Position numbers and translations under genes: made by a program. From NCBI GenBank assembly GCA_005862225.1, contig SZXV01000009.1, positions 186,001 through 250,000 on the forward strand: a stretch of 64,000 nucleotides of DNA, read 5' to 3'. Below, piece after piece: positions 1 through 10,173 of the stretch. This stretch comes from Chlorobium sp. Its GTDB lineage: Bacteria > Bacteroidota > Chlorobiia > Chlorobiales > Chlorobiaceae. The notes below the pieces were generated by a model. It saw nothing but the letters and a program-made list of their open reading frames with translations, searched no databases and was not told the origin of the DNA. How positions within the stretch are numbered: the first letter of the stretch is position 1; each line of letters starts with the position of its first letter.

Positions 1-146
1 TCAATGTTGGACGCACGTTACGCCTGGACAACTCGAAAATCAGGCGTGATCTGGCACTCTCTTTCAGATCGGTGAGGGAAAGCCTCATTGAAACCGTACA
101 CGACATGGTGAAATGGGGTCATTTACCCCGGAAGCCAGCCAATTAA
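1..146 (+). CDS. NAD(P)-dependent epimerase/dehydratase, C-terminal end (partial)
   Basis: Only the last 47 codons are inside the window, read from base 3 to the TAA at 144-146. The peptide contains DNSKIRRDL followed by SVRESLIETV and ends WGHLPRKPAN. This pattern (a conserved DNSK near the end, then a short amphipathic helix) is typical of the C-terminus of extended short-chain dehydrogenases of the dihydroflavonol-4-reductase / NAD-dependent epimerase group. The Rossmann fold and catalytic YxxxK lie upstream of the window, so substrate cannot be judged. The next gene starts 20 bases downstream on the same strand, so the two may be co-transcribed. Confidence 0.6.
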   Translation, partial: NVGRTLRLDNSKIRRDLALSFRSVRESLIETVHDMVKWGHLPRKPAN

Positions 147-166
147 CAAGTAACCAAAGGCTAAAC

Positions 167-805
167 ATGCTGAGATTCATCCGCATCATACTACCCATCA
201 TCGTGATGATGGTGTCTGTTCTTTCCTGTCCCGTCATGGCACTGCCCATTACGACGATTGTTCCAGATTCTTTATCCGGAGAAAAGACAAAACTGTTAAA
301 CGGAGAGGTTATTGTCGCTCTTTCGAACCTTGAAAACGGGGTGACCGGCGTTGAGGGGCAAATTTATATTGCCGCTCCTCCAAAAAAGGTCTGGGAAGTC
401 ATAACCGATTACAACAATCACAAAAATTTTGTACCAAACATTATTGACAGCGGCATAATCTCTGATAACGGCACTGAAAAGGTGATGTTCGAAAAAGGAA
501 AGACAAGGATGTTTATCTTCCAGAAAGAGGTCTACATAAAAATGAAAGTGTGGGGCGAAAACCTGACGCGCCTCTGTTTTCAACAAATCACCGGTGACTT
601 CAAAGTCTATCAGGGAGAGTGGCTTCTGGTTGATTACCCTCAGGGAGCCGGAACATTTCTGACTTACAAAGCTGAAGTGAAACCGGATTTTTATGCCCCG
701 CAGTTTGCTGTTAGAAATGTTCAGAACCGGGACTGTCCATTAATGTTGTCTGCAATGAAAAAACAAGCGGAAGCCAACAACGGCATCACATCTGTTGTTG
801 AGTAA
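167..805 (+). CDS. SRPBCC (START-like) cyclase/dehydrase family protein, exported
   Basis: A 212-residue protein. I chose the ATG at 167 because the longer frame from 113 would overlap the end of the previous gene, and because from 167 the N-terminus is a clean signal peptide (MLRFIRIILPIIVMMVSVLS then a small-residue region). The body has the SRPBCC hallmark of a ligand-binding helix-grip fold: a strand with VEGQIYIAAPPKKVWEVITDYNNHKNFVPN, then long beta segments. Proteins of this family bind lipids or polyketide-like ligands; the exact role here is unknown. Its 3' end overlaps the 3' end of the convergent glycosyltransferase gene by 20 bases. Confidence 0.7.
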   Translation: MLRFIRIILPIIVMMVSVLSCPVMALPITTIVPDSLSGEKTKLLNGEVIVALSNLENGVTGVEGQIYIAAPPKKVWEVITDYNNHKNFVPNIIDSGIISDNGTEKVMFEKGKTRMFIFQKEVYIKMKVWGENLTRLCFQQITGDFKVYQGEWLLVDYPQGAGTFLTYKAEVKPDFYAPQFAVRNVQNRDCPLMLSAMKKQAEANNGITSVVE

Positions 806-1799
806 TAAGTGATAGGGGAGAATGGCGAAAAAGGGTACGATCGCCAACAATCCTTAACGCCTGTATCTTATGACGTTTCTCAAGGGTACAGGCAATTTCC
901 CTGATATTATAAGCCATCGCACGAAAAAGCGCTGCTGATTTTTTCGGCCCTCCGGGAAACTGGACAAGGTAAAAAAGCGCTGCGGCAAACTCAAGCAGGA
1001 GCCTTGAAGGGATCACCCACAAGAGTCCTGCGATGCTCCGATTCTTCAAGATCATTGCAATGTTATTGCGATGGTTGAAATAAATTTTTTCCACCGAGCC
1101 ACCCTGCAGAGACGCCCCTCCTTCGTGCAGCACAACTGAAGAAGGTACCGATCGGACATGATACCCGGCAAGTTGCATTCGCCAGGAGAGATCAATCTCT
1201 TCCATCTGCATGAAAAAATCTTCGTCAAAACCTCCCAGTTCCTCAGCCACAGCTCTTTTTACAAACATGGCAACTCCTGAAGCCCAGAAAATATCCTGCC
1301 CAGCCTCATACTGCCCCCTGTCAGGCTCAATCGTTGAAAATGTGCGACCAAGACACCATGGATACCCCAAACGGTCAATCATGCCTCCAGCCGCTCCTGC
1401 ATAATCAAAAACTTTTTTGCCTTTGTGATAATTTGTCAGCGACAGGATTTTCGGTTGAAGGGCTCCGGTAGATTCATCTGCAAGCGCTGCATCGACAAGA
1501 GGCTCAAGCCACAATGGATCGTGCTCCGTATCATCATTCATAAAAACCACATAGTCAGCAGTGGAATGTTTCATGCCTGCGTTGCAGCCTCCGGCATAAC
1601 CCAGGTTTTCCGGCAAACGGAGTAATCGCGCGTTCCTGTAACGTTTGACAAGAAAAACAAGACCAGCCTCAGTTCCCCCATTATCAACAACAATAATACC
1701 CATTGCGGGATAACTGGTTTGCTCAAGCGAATCAAGACATCGCTCAAGCATATCGCGCCGTTTGAAATGAGGAATAATGATATCGACTGTGGGGCGCAT
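786..1799 (-). CDS. Glycosyltransferase family 2 (rhamnosyltransferase-like)
   Basis: A 337-residue GT-A fold glycosyltransferase. It opens with TVDIIIPHFKRRDML (the family 2 beta-strand start), has VVDNGG near residue 40, an MNDDTEHD metal/nucleotide-binding segment near residues 87-94, and FFMQMEEIDLSWR near residue 195, the ED-type acceptor motif common in rhamnosyltransferase-like GT2 enzymes. A hydrophobic region follows near the C-terminus, suggesting membrane association. The start at 1799 is preferred over the upstream one at 1844, which would overlap trpA. It lies 13 bases after trpA in the same direction, so it is probably the last gene of that run. A role in surface polysaccharide is likely, substrate unknown. 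Confidence 0.8.
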   Translation of the reverse strand: MRPTVDIIIPHFKRRDMLERCLDSLEQTSYPAMGIIVVDNGGTEAGLVFLVKRYRNARLLRLPENLGYAGGCNAGMKHSTADYVVFMNDDTEHDPLWLEPLVDAALADESTGALQPKILSLTNYHKGKKVFDYAGAAGGMIDRLGYPWCLGRTFSTIEPDRGQYEAGQDIFWASGVAMFVKRAVAEELGGFDEDFFMQMEEIDLSWRMQLAGYHVRSVPSSVVLHEGGASLQGGSVEKIYFNHRNNIAMILKNRSIAGLLWVIPSRLLLEFAAALFYLVQFPGGPKKSAALFRAMAYNIREIACTLEKRHKIQALRIVGDRTLFRHSPLSLITQQQM

Positions 1800-1812
1800 A
1801 AAGAAAATCCGG

Positions 1813-2616
1813 CTACCGCAGAGTTTGCCAGAACTCGCCAGCAAGACGGGCAGACTCTTCAGGAGTTGAAGAAGCTGCTATATGCTGCAGGAGCGCAGTA
1901 CCCACAACCGCTCCGTCGGCCAGGCTCCACATATACTCAACTCGTGACTTGTCCTTGATACCAAACCCGACAACAAACTTTTTATGTGCATGCCTGCGTA
2001 CCCTTTTCAGATATTCTTCAACGCCCGCCTCTGTTGACCCCTCAGAAAGCTTGGCCGTGCCAGTTGTACCATTAACGGCAAGACAGTAGGAAAAATCGGT
2101 TGAAAGGCTGTCAATAAGCTCTATCCTTTCAGGAGGAGTTACCGGTGAAACGAGAAAGACAACGGTAAGACCATATCCTTTGGCCTGCTCAAGAAAATCC
2201 TCTGCCTCTTCTGGAGGAAAGTCAGGAATAAGCAAGCCGTCAACTCCCGCCTCAACAGCATCGCGGAGAAAACAGGCCGGTCCATAAGCAATCACTGGAT
2301 TACAGTACCCCATCAGAAGAATAGGCGCATTAATCTTTCGACACCCTTCACCCTGCCTTGCTCGCCGCACCAGTTCAAGAAGATATTTGATGGTGACACC
2401 GTTGCGGATTGCTGTGTGGGCCGCCTCCTGAATAACAGGGCCATCCCCGATCGGGTCGGAATAGGGCATCCCGAGCTCAATAATATCCGCGCCGCTCTTC
2501 TCAAGCGCCTCAAGCACCGGAAGCGTCGCCCCCACAACCGGAAACTCCGGCATGTAATAGGCAATCAGCAGTTTTTTCTCCTGCTGCAAAAGGGTGGTAA
2601 TTCTGTTTTGGGGCAT
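1813..2616 (-). CDS. trpA: Tryptophan synthase alpha subunit
   Basis: A 267-residue TIM-barrel lyase that cleaves indole-3-glycerol phosphate to indole and glyceraldehyde 3-phosphate; indole is channelled to TrpB. The active-site segment IIELGMPYSDPIGDGP is present near residues 45-60, with Glu47 and Asp58 at the positions of the catalytic Glu49/Asp60 of Salmonella TrpA. LLIPDFPPEEAEDF and the phosphate-binding VVGFGIKDK segment also fit. Length is standard. trpB is not adjacent: it lies at 27867 on the opposite strand. The upstream neighbour (CPBP protease) ends 15 bases away, so the gene is translated within a mixed-function run rather than a trp operon. Confidence 0.95.
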   Translation of the reverse strand: MPQNRITTLLQQEKKLLIAYYMPEFPVVGATLPVLEALEKSGADIIELGMPYSDPIGDGPVIQEAAHTAIRNGVTIKYLLELVRRARQGEGCRKINAPILLMGYCNPVIAYGPACFLRDAVEAGVDGLLIPDFPPEEAEDFLEQAKGYGLTVVFLVSPVTPPERIELIDSLSTDFSYCLAVNGTTGTAKLSEGSTEAGVEEYLKRVRRHAHKKFVVGFGIKDKSRVEYMWSLADGAVVGTALLQHIAASSTPEESARLAGEFWQTLR

Positions 2617-2631
2617 AACGAAGCGGATCTA

Positions 2632-3327
2632 TCAGAACAACAGTTGTGGAATAACAAAAATATCAAGCACCATGGATATCATGGTAATGAGATGTACCAG
2701 AACACTCCCCCAGACATTCTTTGTTTTCAAAACAAGATAACCACCAAAAATACCAATCGGAAAAGCCATCATGGCCATAAGCGCCCGCTCTTTCATGCCG
2801 ACAGGAGCAACAGCAAAATGATTGATCACGTAGAAAAAAGTTGTCAAAAAAACCGTCAGATGCTTGTTTACTCCCCGTTCAATCATTGAGGAAAACATGA
2901 TGCCCCGCCAGAGAAACTCCTCTGCCAGAATAAGTACCGGGAAAAAATATAGCAACGAACGGTTCACGAGTATAAACTCCATTCCCGCCATTGGGGCTCC
3001 GCCATTTTTGTAATACATCACGGTGTTCATGATATCCATACCAAAAAGAAGGGCACCGGCAATCCCCCCCCACTTCAGGGATTTCCGAAGATCACCACCG
3101 GCCAGATACATCTCCTTCCATTCGCCGCTCGTTTTACCACGGTAAACCACCAGACCGATTGAGCCGAAAACATAGAGAAAAAGTGCAGGCCATTCATGGA
3201 GAAATGTAAAATGACCGACAAGACCCACAATCCAGATCGCTGCCATGAGCGAGAAGGAAAGAGTGAACCGTGCCTTCAGCGATTCTGAAGAGGAAAAGCT
3301 TTCACTCAATGATTTGATCGATTTCAT
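2632..3327 (-). CDS. CPBP family intramembrane metalloprotease
   Basis: A 231-residue polytopic membrane protein with about six hydrophobic segments. It carries the CPBP (Abi/CAAX protease) signature: EEFLWRG at residues 136-142 (EExxxR), an FxxxH-type motif FYVINHFAV near 165-173, and a third His in LVHLITM close to the C-terminus. Together these form the putative glutamate/histidine site of the Rce1-like fold. Family members act in bacteriocin immunity, prenyl-protein processing or unknown membrane functions; nothing here identifies the substrate. It sits between queC (25-base gap) and trpA (15-base gap), probably co-transcribed. Confidence 0.8.
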   Translation of the reverse strand: MKSIKSLSESFSSSESLKARFTLSFSLMAAIWIVGLVGHFTFLHEWPALFLYVFGSIGLVVYRGKTSGEWKEMYLAGGDLRKSLKWGGIAGALLFGMDIMNTVMYYKNGGAPMAGMEFILVNRSLLYFFPVLILAEEFLWRGIMFSSMIERGVNKHLTVFLTTFFYVINHFAVAPVGMKERALMAMMAFPIGIFGGYLVLKTKNVWGSVLVHLITMISMVLDIFVIPQLLF

Positions 3328-3352
3328 GACTGAACAATTAAATTAACTTACG

Positions 3353-4036
3353 TTATGTAATATACTGAGGACGGACGTCATAGTCAATCGGATCAGGCTG
3401 ACCCATCAACTCAAAAGCCCGAAGCCGACGGGCGCAACTGTCGCAGAGACCACACGCCTTTCCCTCACTTTTATAGCACGACCAGCTCAGATTGAACGGC
3501 GCACCAAGCTCCATCCCCTTGCGAACAATATCTGATTTCTGCATCTCGATAAGCGGGGTAAGAATTTCAATGTTTGTTTCCGGCTTCGTGCCCAGCTCTA
3601 TAACTTTGTTGAAAGCGTCATAAAATACTTTGCGACAGTCGGGATAACCGGAGGAATCCTCCTCAACCGCCCCGATAAAAATCTTGCTGGCACCAATAAC
3701 TTCAGACCAGCTCACCGCCATCGAAAGGAAACCGGCATTGCGGAATGGTACGTAACTTGTTGGTATCGAAGAGCCCTGCAGATCAGCACCTCCCACTGGC
3801 ATGGAGTAGTCGGTCAAAGAAGAGCCGCCAATCTGCGCAAGGAAATCCGCATTGACCTCAAGACACTGCTCAATATTGTAATGATTACAGATAGCACGGA
3901 ACGACTCCAGCTCCTTCTGCCACGTCCGCTGCCCGTAATTAACATGCATGGCCGCCAGCGCAAAGCCTTGCGCATGGGCGATTGCTGTGGCGACAAGGCT
4001 GTCCATACCGCCGCTGAGAAGGATGACTGCTTTCAT
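3353..4036 (-). CDS. queC: 7-cyano-7-deazaguanine synthase QueC
   Basis: A 227-residue PP-loop ATPase that converts 7-carboxy-7-deazaguanine to preQ0 in queuosine biosynthesis. The ATP-binding SGGMDS loop is at residues 8-13 and the C-terminal zinc site is visible as the four cysteines of [15 protein letters not shown]. The start at 4036 is chosen because the longer frame from 4156 would run through the groEL terminator into groEL and add a nonsense N-terminus; from 4036 the protein begins [10 protein letters not shown] as in the family. It is the first gene after the groEL terminator and likely heads the run with CPBP protease, trpA and the glycosyltransferase. Confidence 0.95.
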   Translation of the reverse strand: MKAVILLSGGMDSLVATAIAHAQGFALAAMHVNYGQRTWQKELESFRAICNHYNIEQCLEVNADFLAQIGGSSLTDYSMPVGGADLQGSSIPTSYVPFRNAGFLSMAVSWSEVIGASKIFIGAVEEDSSGYPDCRKVFYDAFNKVIELGTKPETNIEILTPLIEMQKSDIVRKGMELGAPFNLSWSCYKSEGKACGLCDSCARRLRAFELMGQPDPIDYDVRPQYIT

Positions 4037-4076
4037 AGCAATAAATTTATTGAATCTAATTTCCAGAAAGGTAAAT

Positions 4077-4108
4077 AAAAAAAGCCAACCCGAAGGCTGG
4101 CTTTTTTT
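4077..4108 (-). terminator. Rho-independent terminator after groEL
   Basis: An inverted repeat AGCCAACC / GGCTGGCT (one mismatch) closes a CGAA tetraloop and is flanked by A-rich and T-rich runs on the two sides. It can act in the minus direction for groEL. It separates the groESL transcript from queC. Confidence 0.85.
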
Positions 4109-4133
4109 AAAGAAACAAGATGGAGAGCGCAGA

Positions 4134-5777
4134 TTAATACATGCCGCCCATACCACCCATTCCGCCTGGAGGCATTGCCGGCATGTCGGATTTCTCTTCC
4201 TTGATGTCAGTAATAGCAGCTTCGGTTGTCAAAAGGATACTGGCAACTGATGCAGCGTTCTCAAGAGCGCTTCTGGTTACCTTGGTAGGATCGACAACAC
4301 CGGCCTCAACCAGGTTTTCGTACTGTTCTGTTCTGGCATTGAAACCAAAATCACCGGTGCCTGCCTTGACCTTCTCAAGCACAACTGCGCCATCGGTGGT
4401 GCCTGTGTTAGCAACAATCTGGCGAAGTGGCTCTTCGAGCGCACGACGGATAATTTCAATACCGGTCTTCTGATCTTCATTGTCTGCAATAGCTCTGTCA
4501 AGACCCTTGATCGCACGGATCAGGGCAACACCGCCACCGACAACAATACCTTCCTGCACAGCAGCGCGGGTAGCGTGCAGCGCATCTTCAACACGGGCCT
4601 TCTTCTCTTTCATCTCAACTTCTGTGGATGCGCCAATGTTCAGCACAGCAACACCGCCAGAAAGTTTTGCAAGACGCTCCTGAAGCTTTTCAGTGTCGTA
4701 ATCAGAGGTTGTTTTTTCAATCTGTCCCTTGATCTCGTTGATGCGAGCTTTGATCAACTCCTGAGTGCCTTTACCTTCAACAATAATCGTGTTGTCCTTG
4801 TCGACGGTGACGCGACCAGCCTGACCGAGGTAGGAGATCGTTGCATTTTCAAGTTTGTAGCCTTTCTCTTCTGAAATGACGGTACCGCCTGTAAGAACAG
4901 CGATATCCTCAAGCATGGCTTTGCGGCGATCGCCGAAGCCGGGAGCCTTGACTGCACAAACTCTCAGGGTGCCACGAAGCTTGTTCACAACGATAGTTGC
5001 AAGCGCTTCGCCTTCGATATCTTCTGAGATAATAAGCAGCGGACGACCAGACTGTGCTGATTTTTCAAGAATAGGAAGGAGTTCCTTCATGTTGCTGATT
5101 TTCTTGTCGTAGATAAGAATCAGCGGATCTTCGAGTTCTGCATCCATGGTCTCGGAATTGGTCACGAAGTAAGGAGAGAGGTAGCCACGATCAAACTGCA
5201 TACCTTCAACAACCTTCAGCTCAGTATCCATTCCCTTTGCTTCTTCAACGGTAATAACACCATCTTTGCCAACCTTGTCCATGGCTTCGGCAATCAGTTC
5301 ACCGATTTCAGGATCGTTGTTGGCGGAGATAGTTCCAACCTGTGCAATCTCTTTTTTACCGGAGATGTTACGGCTGATGTTTCTCAGCTCCTGAACAACC
5401 TCTTTCACCGCACGGTCGATGCCTCTTTTCAGGTCAATCGGACGAGCACCAGCAGTGACGTTCTTCAGGCCTTCACGGTAGATAGCCTGGGCAAGAACAG
5501 TAGCAGTTGTGGTACCATCACCGGCGACATCGCTGGTTTTTGAAGCAACTTCACGAACCATCTGGGCACCCATGTTCTCAAAAGCATCGGAAAGTTCGAT
5601 CTCTTTTGCAACAGTCACGCCGTCTTTGGTTGAGGTCGGTGCACCAAACTTTTTGTCGATAAGCACGTTACGTCCGGCAGGTCCGAGGGTAACTTTTACA
5701 GCATTGGCCAGTTTATCCACGCCAATTTTCAGTTTTGCCCTGGCTTCAGTATCAAAAAGAATATCTTTTGCAGTCAT
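4134..5777 (-). CDS. groEL: 60 kDa chaperonin GroEL
   Basis: A 547-residue ATP-dependent chaperonin subunit, full length for the family. It begins [13 protein letters not shown] and ends with the characteristic GGM tail ([12 protein letters not shown]). The ATP-binding [11 protein letters not shown] segment and the [11 protein letters not shown] apical segment are easy to see. The start at 5777 has a strong GGAGG Shine-Dalgarno about 10 bases upstream; the longer frame (5795) would place that site inside the coding sequence. It follows groES by about 40 bases and shares its CIRCE-controlled promoter. Confidence 0.98.
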   Translation of the reverse strand: MTAKDILFDTEARAKLKIGVDKLANAVKVTLGPAGRNVLIDKKFGAPTSTKDGVTVAKEIELSDAFENMGAQMVREVASKTSDVAGDGTTTATVLAQAIYREGLKNVTAGARPIDLKRGIDRAVKEVVQELRNISRNISGKKEIAQVGTISANNDPEIGELIAEAMDKVGKDGVITVEEAKGMDTELKVVEGMQFDRGYLSPYFVTNSETMDAELEDPLILIYDKKISNMKELLPILEKSAQSGRPLLIISEDIEGEALATIVVNKLRGTLRVCAVKAPGFGDRRKAMLEDIAVLTGGTVISEEKGYKLENATISYLGQAGRVTVDKDNTIIVEGKGTQELIKARINEIKGQIEKTTSDYDTEKLQERLAKLSGGVAVLNIGASTEVEMKEKKARVEDALHATRAAVQEGIVVGGGVALIRAIKGLDRAIADNEDQKTGIEIIRRALEEPLRQIVANTGTTDGAVVLEKVKAGTGDFGFNARTEQYENLVEAGVVDPTKVTRSALENAASVASILLTTEAAITDIKEEKSDMPAMPPGGMGGMGGMY

Positions 5778-5819
5778 TGTAAAGTTTTCCTCCAATAAGG
5801 TTTTAAAATGTTAGTAACA

Positions 5820-6104
5820 TTAAAGAATGGCGAAAATATCCGACTCACGCATGATGAGGTAATCCTCACCTTCCACGGTCACTTCTGTGCCGGAATATTT
5901 GCCGTAAAGCACTTTGTCTCCAGCCTTGACCTGCATTGCAAGCAGTTGGCCGTTATCTGCAACTTTACCTGCGCCTACTGCAACAACTTCACCATACTGC
6001 GGTTTTTCTTTCCCGGTATCAGGAATATAAAGGCCGCCTTTGGTTTTTTCTTCCGCCGCTGCAGGCTTAACAATAACTCGATCAGCTAAGGGTTTCAAGT
6101 TCAT
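5820..6104 (-). CDS. groES: 10 kDa co-chaperonin GroES
   Basis: A 94-residue co-chaperonin that caps the GroEL ring. It starts [14 protein letters not shown] and has the mobile-loop region [18 protein letters not shown] and the conserved [10 protein letters not shown] segment; the end ESDIFAIL is also typical. It is the first gene of the groESL operon. The CIRCE element lies 66 bases upstream of the start codon, so HrcA repression with heat-shock induction is expected. Confidence 0.97.
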   Translation of the reverse strand: MNLKPLADRVIVKPAAAEEKTKGGLYIPDTGKEKPQYGEVVAVGAGKVADNGQLLAMQVKAGDKVLYGKYSGTEVTVEGEDYLIMRESDIFAIL

Positions 6105-6170
6105 TGTCTTCTCTCGTTTGGGTTTTTGATTGAATAGTAAGATACTACAGTAAACAATTGATAATCTTTT

Positions 6171-6197
6171 TTAGCACTCGCATTCATAGAGTGCTAA
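6171..6197. promoter_or_regulatory. CIRCE operator (HrcA binding site)
   Basis: A perfect CIRCE element, TTAGCACTC - 9 bases - GAGTGCTAA, upstream of groES. Both arms match the consensus at all nine positions. It is the known binding site of the HrcA heat-shock repressor. It lies between groES (minus) and the small plus-strand gene at 6284. Confidence 0.97.
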
Positions 6198-6283
6198 AAC
6201 GATTTTCAATAATAATAAAAATTCCAACTCTTCCAAACACTTTCGATACCGAAAAACAGGGATTTTTCACTTCAGACACAACT

Positions 6284-6583
6284 ATGAATCAGGAACTCTA
6301 TAACACCATCGGTAAAGTCGCCTTAGAAAAACTCTCCAGTATCCACTCAAAAATGAAGGACGATACCGCCACGACTGACGATCGAAAACTTGCCGTTCTC
6401 CTGGAGGAGATCACCGCACTTGCAAAAAACCGGGCCTCGGTTGCTTCAAACGAAACCGAGTTCAGCAAAGGCTGTGACGTATGGGTTGAACGCACTCAGG
6501 GACACTTCCCGCACATCAGGCTGCATGGCGGCGCACTTGGGGATGATCCACAGTTGATTGGAGCTTATCCAAACAGTGGTTGA
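6284..6583 (+). CDS. Small hypothetical protein divergent from groES
   Basis: A 99-residue soluble protein I do not recognise. The frame opens upstream at 6158, but that would start inside the CIRCE element; the ATG at 6284 (MNQELYNTIGKVALEKL) gives a plausible protein. It has helical heptad-like segments (ALEKLSSIHSKMKDD, KLAVLLEEITALAKN) and a C-terminal part rich in Gly/His (HIRLHGGALGDDPQLIG). No transmembrane segment. It is transcribed away from groESL and could share the CIRCE region for control, but this is inference. Confidence 0.5.
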   Translation: MNQELYNTIGKVALEKLSSIHSKMKDDTATTDDRKLAVLLEEITALAKNRASVASNETEFSKGCDVWVERTQGHFPHIRLHGGALGDDPQLIGAYPNSG

Positions 6584-6720
6584 TTACAATGTTCCTGATG
6601 CGACACTATTATTAATCCCCCTAAAACGCGGCGCAGCGAAGCGTCATGAATCGGGCGCAACTCATCCAACCGCTGTTTCAAAGCGTCGATTGCTGCTATG
6701 AGGGCGTTGTATTCAGTCAT
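6565..6720 (-). pseudogene. Remnant of a Fic family protein N-terminus
   Basis: The minus-strand frame begins MTEYNALIAAIDALKQRLDELRP. This resembles, from memory, the N-terminal helix of Fic-domain AMPylating proteins, where an ALxxEIDALKxxLDxLRPL segment precedes the inhibitory helix. After LRRV the similarity stops and the frame ends within about 20 residues; no HPFxxGNGR motif follows. I read it as a truncated leftover. It could also be a genuine short helical protein. Confidence 0.35.
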
Positions 6721-6817
6721 TTCTTGAAGGATTTTCGTTTGCCTCCATAACACTGAATCATCTTCTCACAAAAAGATACGACATCCTGAAATCCTGCAAT
6801 GATCTTTCAATCAAAGT

Positions 6818-9664
6818 TCAGACAACCAGCAGCTCCTTGATATACCGACCCGTCAGCGACTCCTCGCAAAGGGCAATCTCTTCTGGCGTCCCTTCGGCAA
6901 CAAGAAAGCCGCCTTTATCGCCAGCGCCCGGCCCGAGGTCGATGACCCAGTCGGCCTGTTTGATGATGTCGGGGTTGTGCTCAATAATAACGAGGCTATT
7001 CTTCTGCTCCAGCAGCTTTTCAAAACAGAGAATCAGTTTGTTGATATCCTCAAAATGAAGCCCTGTTGTCGGCTCATCAAAGATAAAAAGCGTGTGCGCA
7101 GTATCGGCATGGGCAATAAAACTGGCCAGCTTGAGGCGCTGCGCCTCTCCGCCTGAGAGTGTGCTTGACGACTGGCCAAGCCTGATATAGCCAAGCCCTA
7201 CCTCATCGAGCACCTTCAGTTTTTTAACAACGCTCTTCTCTCGACTGAAAAAACTGATAGCCTCTTCCACCGTCATATCAAGCACCTCGGCAATAGACTT
7301 GCCCTCATACTTCACTGCAAGAGCTTCCGGCTTGTAGCGAAGGCCGTCACAATCCTCACACACCGCCTCAATGTCGGCAAGGAACTGCATCTCAATATGC
7401 ACAGTACCTTCGCCGGCACAGGTTTCACAACGACCACCGGGAATGTTGAACGAAAAGTAACCCGCCTTCAATCTCCGCTGCTGGGCATCTTTCGTCAAGG
7501 CAAAAAGATTGCGAATATCATCAAATATTTTCAGGTAGGTGACCGGATTGCTGCGACTTGATTTACCAATCGGCGACTGGTCGACATGCTCAACGCGATC
7601 CACAAGCCATGCGCCTGAAATGGAACGGTGTGCTCCAACGTTCTCCTTGAGCCCAACCTTTTCCTTCATGATTCCCTTGTTGAGAATATCGTTCACAAGG
7701 GTTGACTTTCCCGAACCACTGACGCCTGTCACGCAGGTCATGACGCCGAGAGGAAAGCGTACATTGATATTTTTAAGGTTATTCTGCAGGGCGCCGGTAA
7801 TTTCAATACAGGAGGAGAAATCGACTCTTCTGCGAAGCTGCGGTACAGCGATACACCTCTCACCATTAAGGTATTGAGCGGTAAGCGACGTCCCCGACTC
7901 CCTTATCTCTGCAACCGAACCATGAAACACCACATCACCCCCCAGACGTCCGGCATAAGGACCGAGATCAATCACTTCATCGGCAGCTTCAATAATTTCG
8001 CGATCATGCTCGACAACCACGACCGTATTGCCAAGGTCACGCAGCTTCCTGAGCAGCGTAATGAGCCGTGCGGAATCGCATTGGTGGAGACCGATGCTTG
8101 GCTCATCAAGAATATAGATTGCGCCGACAAGCGGAGAGCCAAGGGAGGTGGAAAGATTGATGCGCTGAAACTCCCCGCCGCTCAACGTGTGAGTCAGACG
8201 ATCAAGAGAAAGATAATTCAACCCGACATCAAGCAGATAACCGAGGCGCTTGATAATCTCCTGCAAAATAACTTCGGCCACTTTCCTGTCGAAGGGTGAA
8301 ATATCAAGATTGCGGAAAAACTCAGAAGCCTCATCAATATTCATGCGCGAAACCTCTCCGATATGCCGACCTGAAACCCTCACAAGCCGGGCATCCGGAT
8401 TGAGACGGCTCCCCTCACAATCGGGACAAATTGCATAACCGCGATAACGGCTTAAAAAGACGCGATAGTGCATCTTGTAACCGGCATCCTTCTCTATCTC
8501 TGCAAAAAAAGCCCGAATTCCCTTATAGCGACCATCAGGCAGTCCCTTCCAGATAACATCCTTCTGCGCATAGGAGAGCTTTTCATAAGGAACGTTCATT
8601 GGAACGCCCATATCATCCGCATATTCAAGAAGCTCTAACAGATTCCATCGATATTTTTCAGAGTTCCAGCATGTTATTGCTCCCTCTTCAAGCGAGAGTG
8701 ACTTGTTCGGCACAACAGCGTCCTCATCAATACCGGCGATACGTCCAAATCCCTGACAGGTTGTGCAGGCGCCAATCGGTGAATTGAAAGCAAAAAGCTG
8801 TGGTGATGGCTCCTGATATTCAATGCCATTCAACTCAAGCCGGTCACTGAAAAGGTAGCTCTTCCCTCCAACAACTTTCAGAACGGCATAGCCGCCCGAT
8901 TCATTGAAACAGCTCTCCGCCGCCTGTGCAATACGGCTGAACACCTTTTCATCATGACGTGCCACAAATCGGTCAACCAGCACAAGCAGAGTTGAGCGTT
9001 CGGATACCGGCATATCAAGCAGCCGTCTGCACGCAGTTTCCTGATTGAGATCAAGAATCTCATCCCCTGCAACCACTCTGAAAAACCCTTTTTTCAGGAG
9101 ATTTGAAATCTCATCCTGCACCGAACAGTCATGATGTCCTGCGTCCTGATGAGCCGGAAAGAAAAAACCGGCATAAAATTTTGTTCCCTCTTCAAGAAAC
9201 CCGGCTTGCAGACTCACATCATCCGGTGTATGCTTTAATACAAGCTCATTGGTGTCACGAGAATATATTTTACCAATTCGGGCATAGAGCAGGCGGAGAT
9301 AGTCATAAATCTCCGAAACCGTACCAACCGTAGAGCGTGGATTTTTCGGAATGGGTTTCTGTTCAATGGCAATAGCCGGGGCAATTCCTTCGACACTTTC
9401 GATGTCAGGCCGTGGAATACGTTCAAGAAACTGGCGAACATAGGCAGAAAGCGATTCAACATAGCGACGATGACCTTCAGCATAGAGCGTATCAAAAGCG
9501 AGACTTGATTTACCCGATCCGCTGACACCCGTCAACACCACAAACTTGTTTCGCGGAATACAAACTGAGATATTTTTGAGATTATGGGTATTGATGCCTT
9601 TAAGGACAATATCCGGAAGACTCGTTTCAGTAATCACTGAATTTCTGAGTCCCTGACTGGTCAT
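6818..9664 (-). CDS. uvrA: Excinuclease ABC subunit A
   Basis: A 948-residue DNA damage sensor of nucleotide excision repair with two ABC ATPase units. The first Walker A (GVSGSGKSS) is near residue 46, the second (GVSGSGKST) near residue 635. Signature LSGG motifs occur in both halves ([10 protein letters not shown] and [10 protein letters not shown]). Zinc modules are visible as CTTC, CPDC, and CETC...CEDC pairs. I chose the start at 9664 ([10 protein letters not shown]) because the longer frame (9802) would overlap the upstream regulator. It follows that Rrf2-type regulator by 38 bases and may be co-transcribed with it. Confidence 0.97.
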   Translation of the reverse strand: MTSQGLRNSVITETSLPDIVLKGINTHNLKNISVCIPRNKFVVLTGVSGSGKSSLAFDTLYAEGHRRYVESLSAYVRQFLERIPRPDIESVEGIAPAIAIEQKPIPKNPRSTVGTVSEIYDYLRLLYARIGKIYSRDTNELVLKHTPDDVSLQAGFLEEGTKFYAGFFFPAHQDAGHHDCSVQDEISNLLKKGFFRVVAGDEILDLNQETACRRLLDMPVSERSTLLVLVDRFVARHDEKVFSRIAQAAESCFNESGGYAVLKVVGGKSYLFSDRLELNGIEYQEPSPQLFAFNSPIGACTTCQGFGRIAGIDEDAVVPNKSLSLEEGAITCWNSEKYRWNLLELLEYADDMGVPMNVPYEKLSYAQKDVIWKGLPDGRYKGIRAFFAEIEKDAGYKMHYRVFLSRYRGYAICPDCEGSRLNPDARLVRVSGRHIGEVSRMNIDEASEFFRNLDISPFDRKVAEVILQEIIKRLGYLLDVGLNYLSLDRLTHTLSGGEFQRINLSTSLGSPLVGAIYILDEPSIGLHQCDSARLITLLRKLRDLGNTVVVVEHDREIIEAADEVIDLGPYAGRLGGDVVFHGSVAEIRESGTSLTAQYLNGERCIAVPQLRRRVDFSSCIEITGALQNNLKNINVRFPLGVMTCVTGVSGSGKSTLVNDILNKGIMKEKVGLKENVGAHRSISGAWLVDRVEHVDQSPIGKSSRSNPVTYLKIFDDIRNLFALTKDAQQRRLKAGYFSFNIPGGRCETCAGEGTVHIEMQFLADIEAVCEDCDGLRYKPEALAVKYEGKSIAEVLDMTVEEAISFFSREKSVVKKLKVLDEVGLGYIRLGQSSSTLSGGEAQRLKLASFIAHADTAHTLFIFDEPTTGLHFEDINKLILCFEKLLEQKNSLVIIEHNPDIIKQADWVIDLGPGAGDKGGFLVAEGTPEEIALCEESLTGRYIKELLVV

Positions 9665-9702
9665 ATCGTTCAATTTATTTTCTTTAATAATGCGGAAATT
9701 AT

Positions 9703-10116
9703 CTACTTGCCCAGTTGCTGCAGGAGAGTATGAATAGTGGTCGATTCGAGAAGAGTTTGAATGGTATGCTGCAAAGTGCCCATATACCCCCGATGCTGAC
9801 ACGACGAAAAAACTTCACAATTGTCTGCATTCAGAGTACAACGCACCAGATGCGGCTTACCCTCAATGGCGACAGCAATATCAGCAATGGTTATTTCATG
9901 AGTGGCCCTGGAAAGCGTATAGCCTCCTTTCACTCCCTGTACCGAGCTGGCAATGCCTGCCCGCTTGAGACTCTGCACCGCTTTGGAGAGAAATTCCTGT
10001 GAAAATCCAATATCATCAGCCATCTCCTTCACGGTAACCACGCGGCCACGCCCTTTGGTCGCAAGGTACGTCACAGCATGAAGCCCATATTCAAATTTTC
10101 TTGAAACCTGAAGCAT
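9703..10116 (-). CDS. Rrf2 family transcriptional regulator with three cysteines
   Basis: A 137-residue winged-helix regulator. The N-terminus LQVSRKFEYGLHAVTYLA and the recognition helix region QEFLSKAVQSLKRAGIASSVQGVKGGY are typical of Rrf2/IscR/NsrR proteins. Three cysteines, C93, C100 and C106, lie in the loop where IscR and NsrR bind an iron-sulfur cluster, so redox, NO or Fe-S sensing is likely. The spacing (7 then 6) differs slightly from IscR. It is divergent from an alpha/beta hydrolase gene and upstream of uvrA. The intergenic region carries repeats that look like its operator. Confidence 0.88.
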   Translation of the reverse strand: MLQVSRKFEYGLHAVTYLATKGRGRVVTVKEMADDIGFSQEFLSKAVQSLKRAGIASSVQGVKGGYTLSRATHEITIADIAVAIEGKPHLVRCTLNADNCEVFSSCQHRGYMGTLQHTIQTLLESTTIHTLLQQLGK

Positions 10117-10173
10117 AGCAGCATCCAGAATATATTCTTTTAAAACTGGATAAATTTAACCCTATTATTCATA

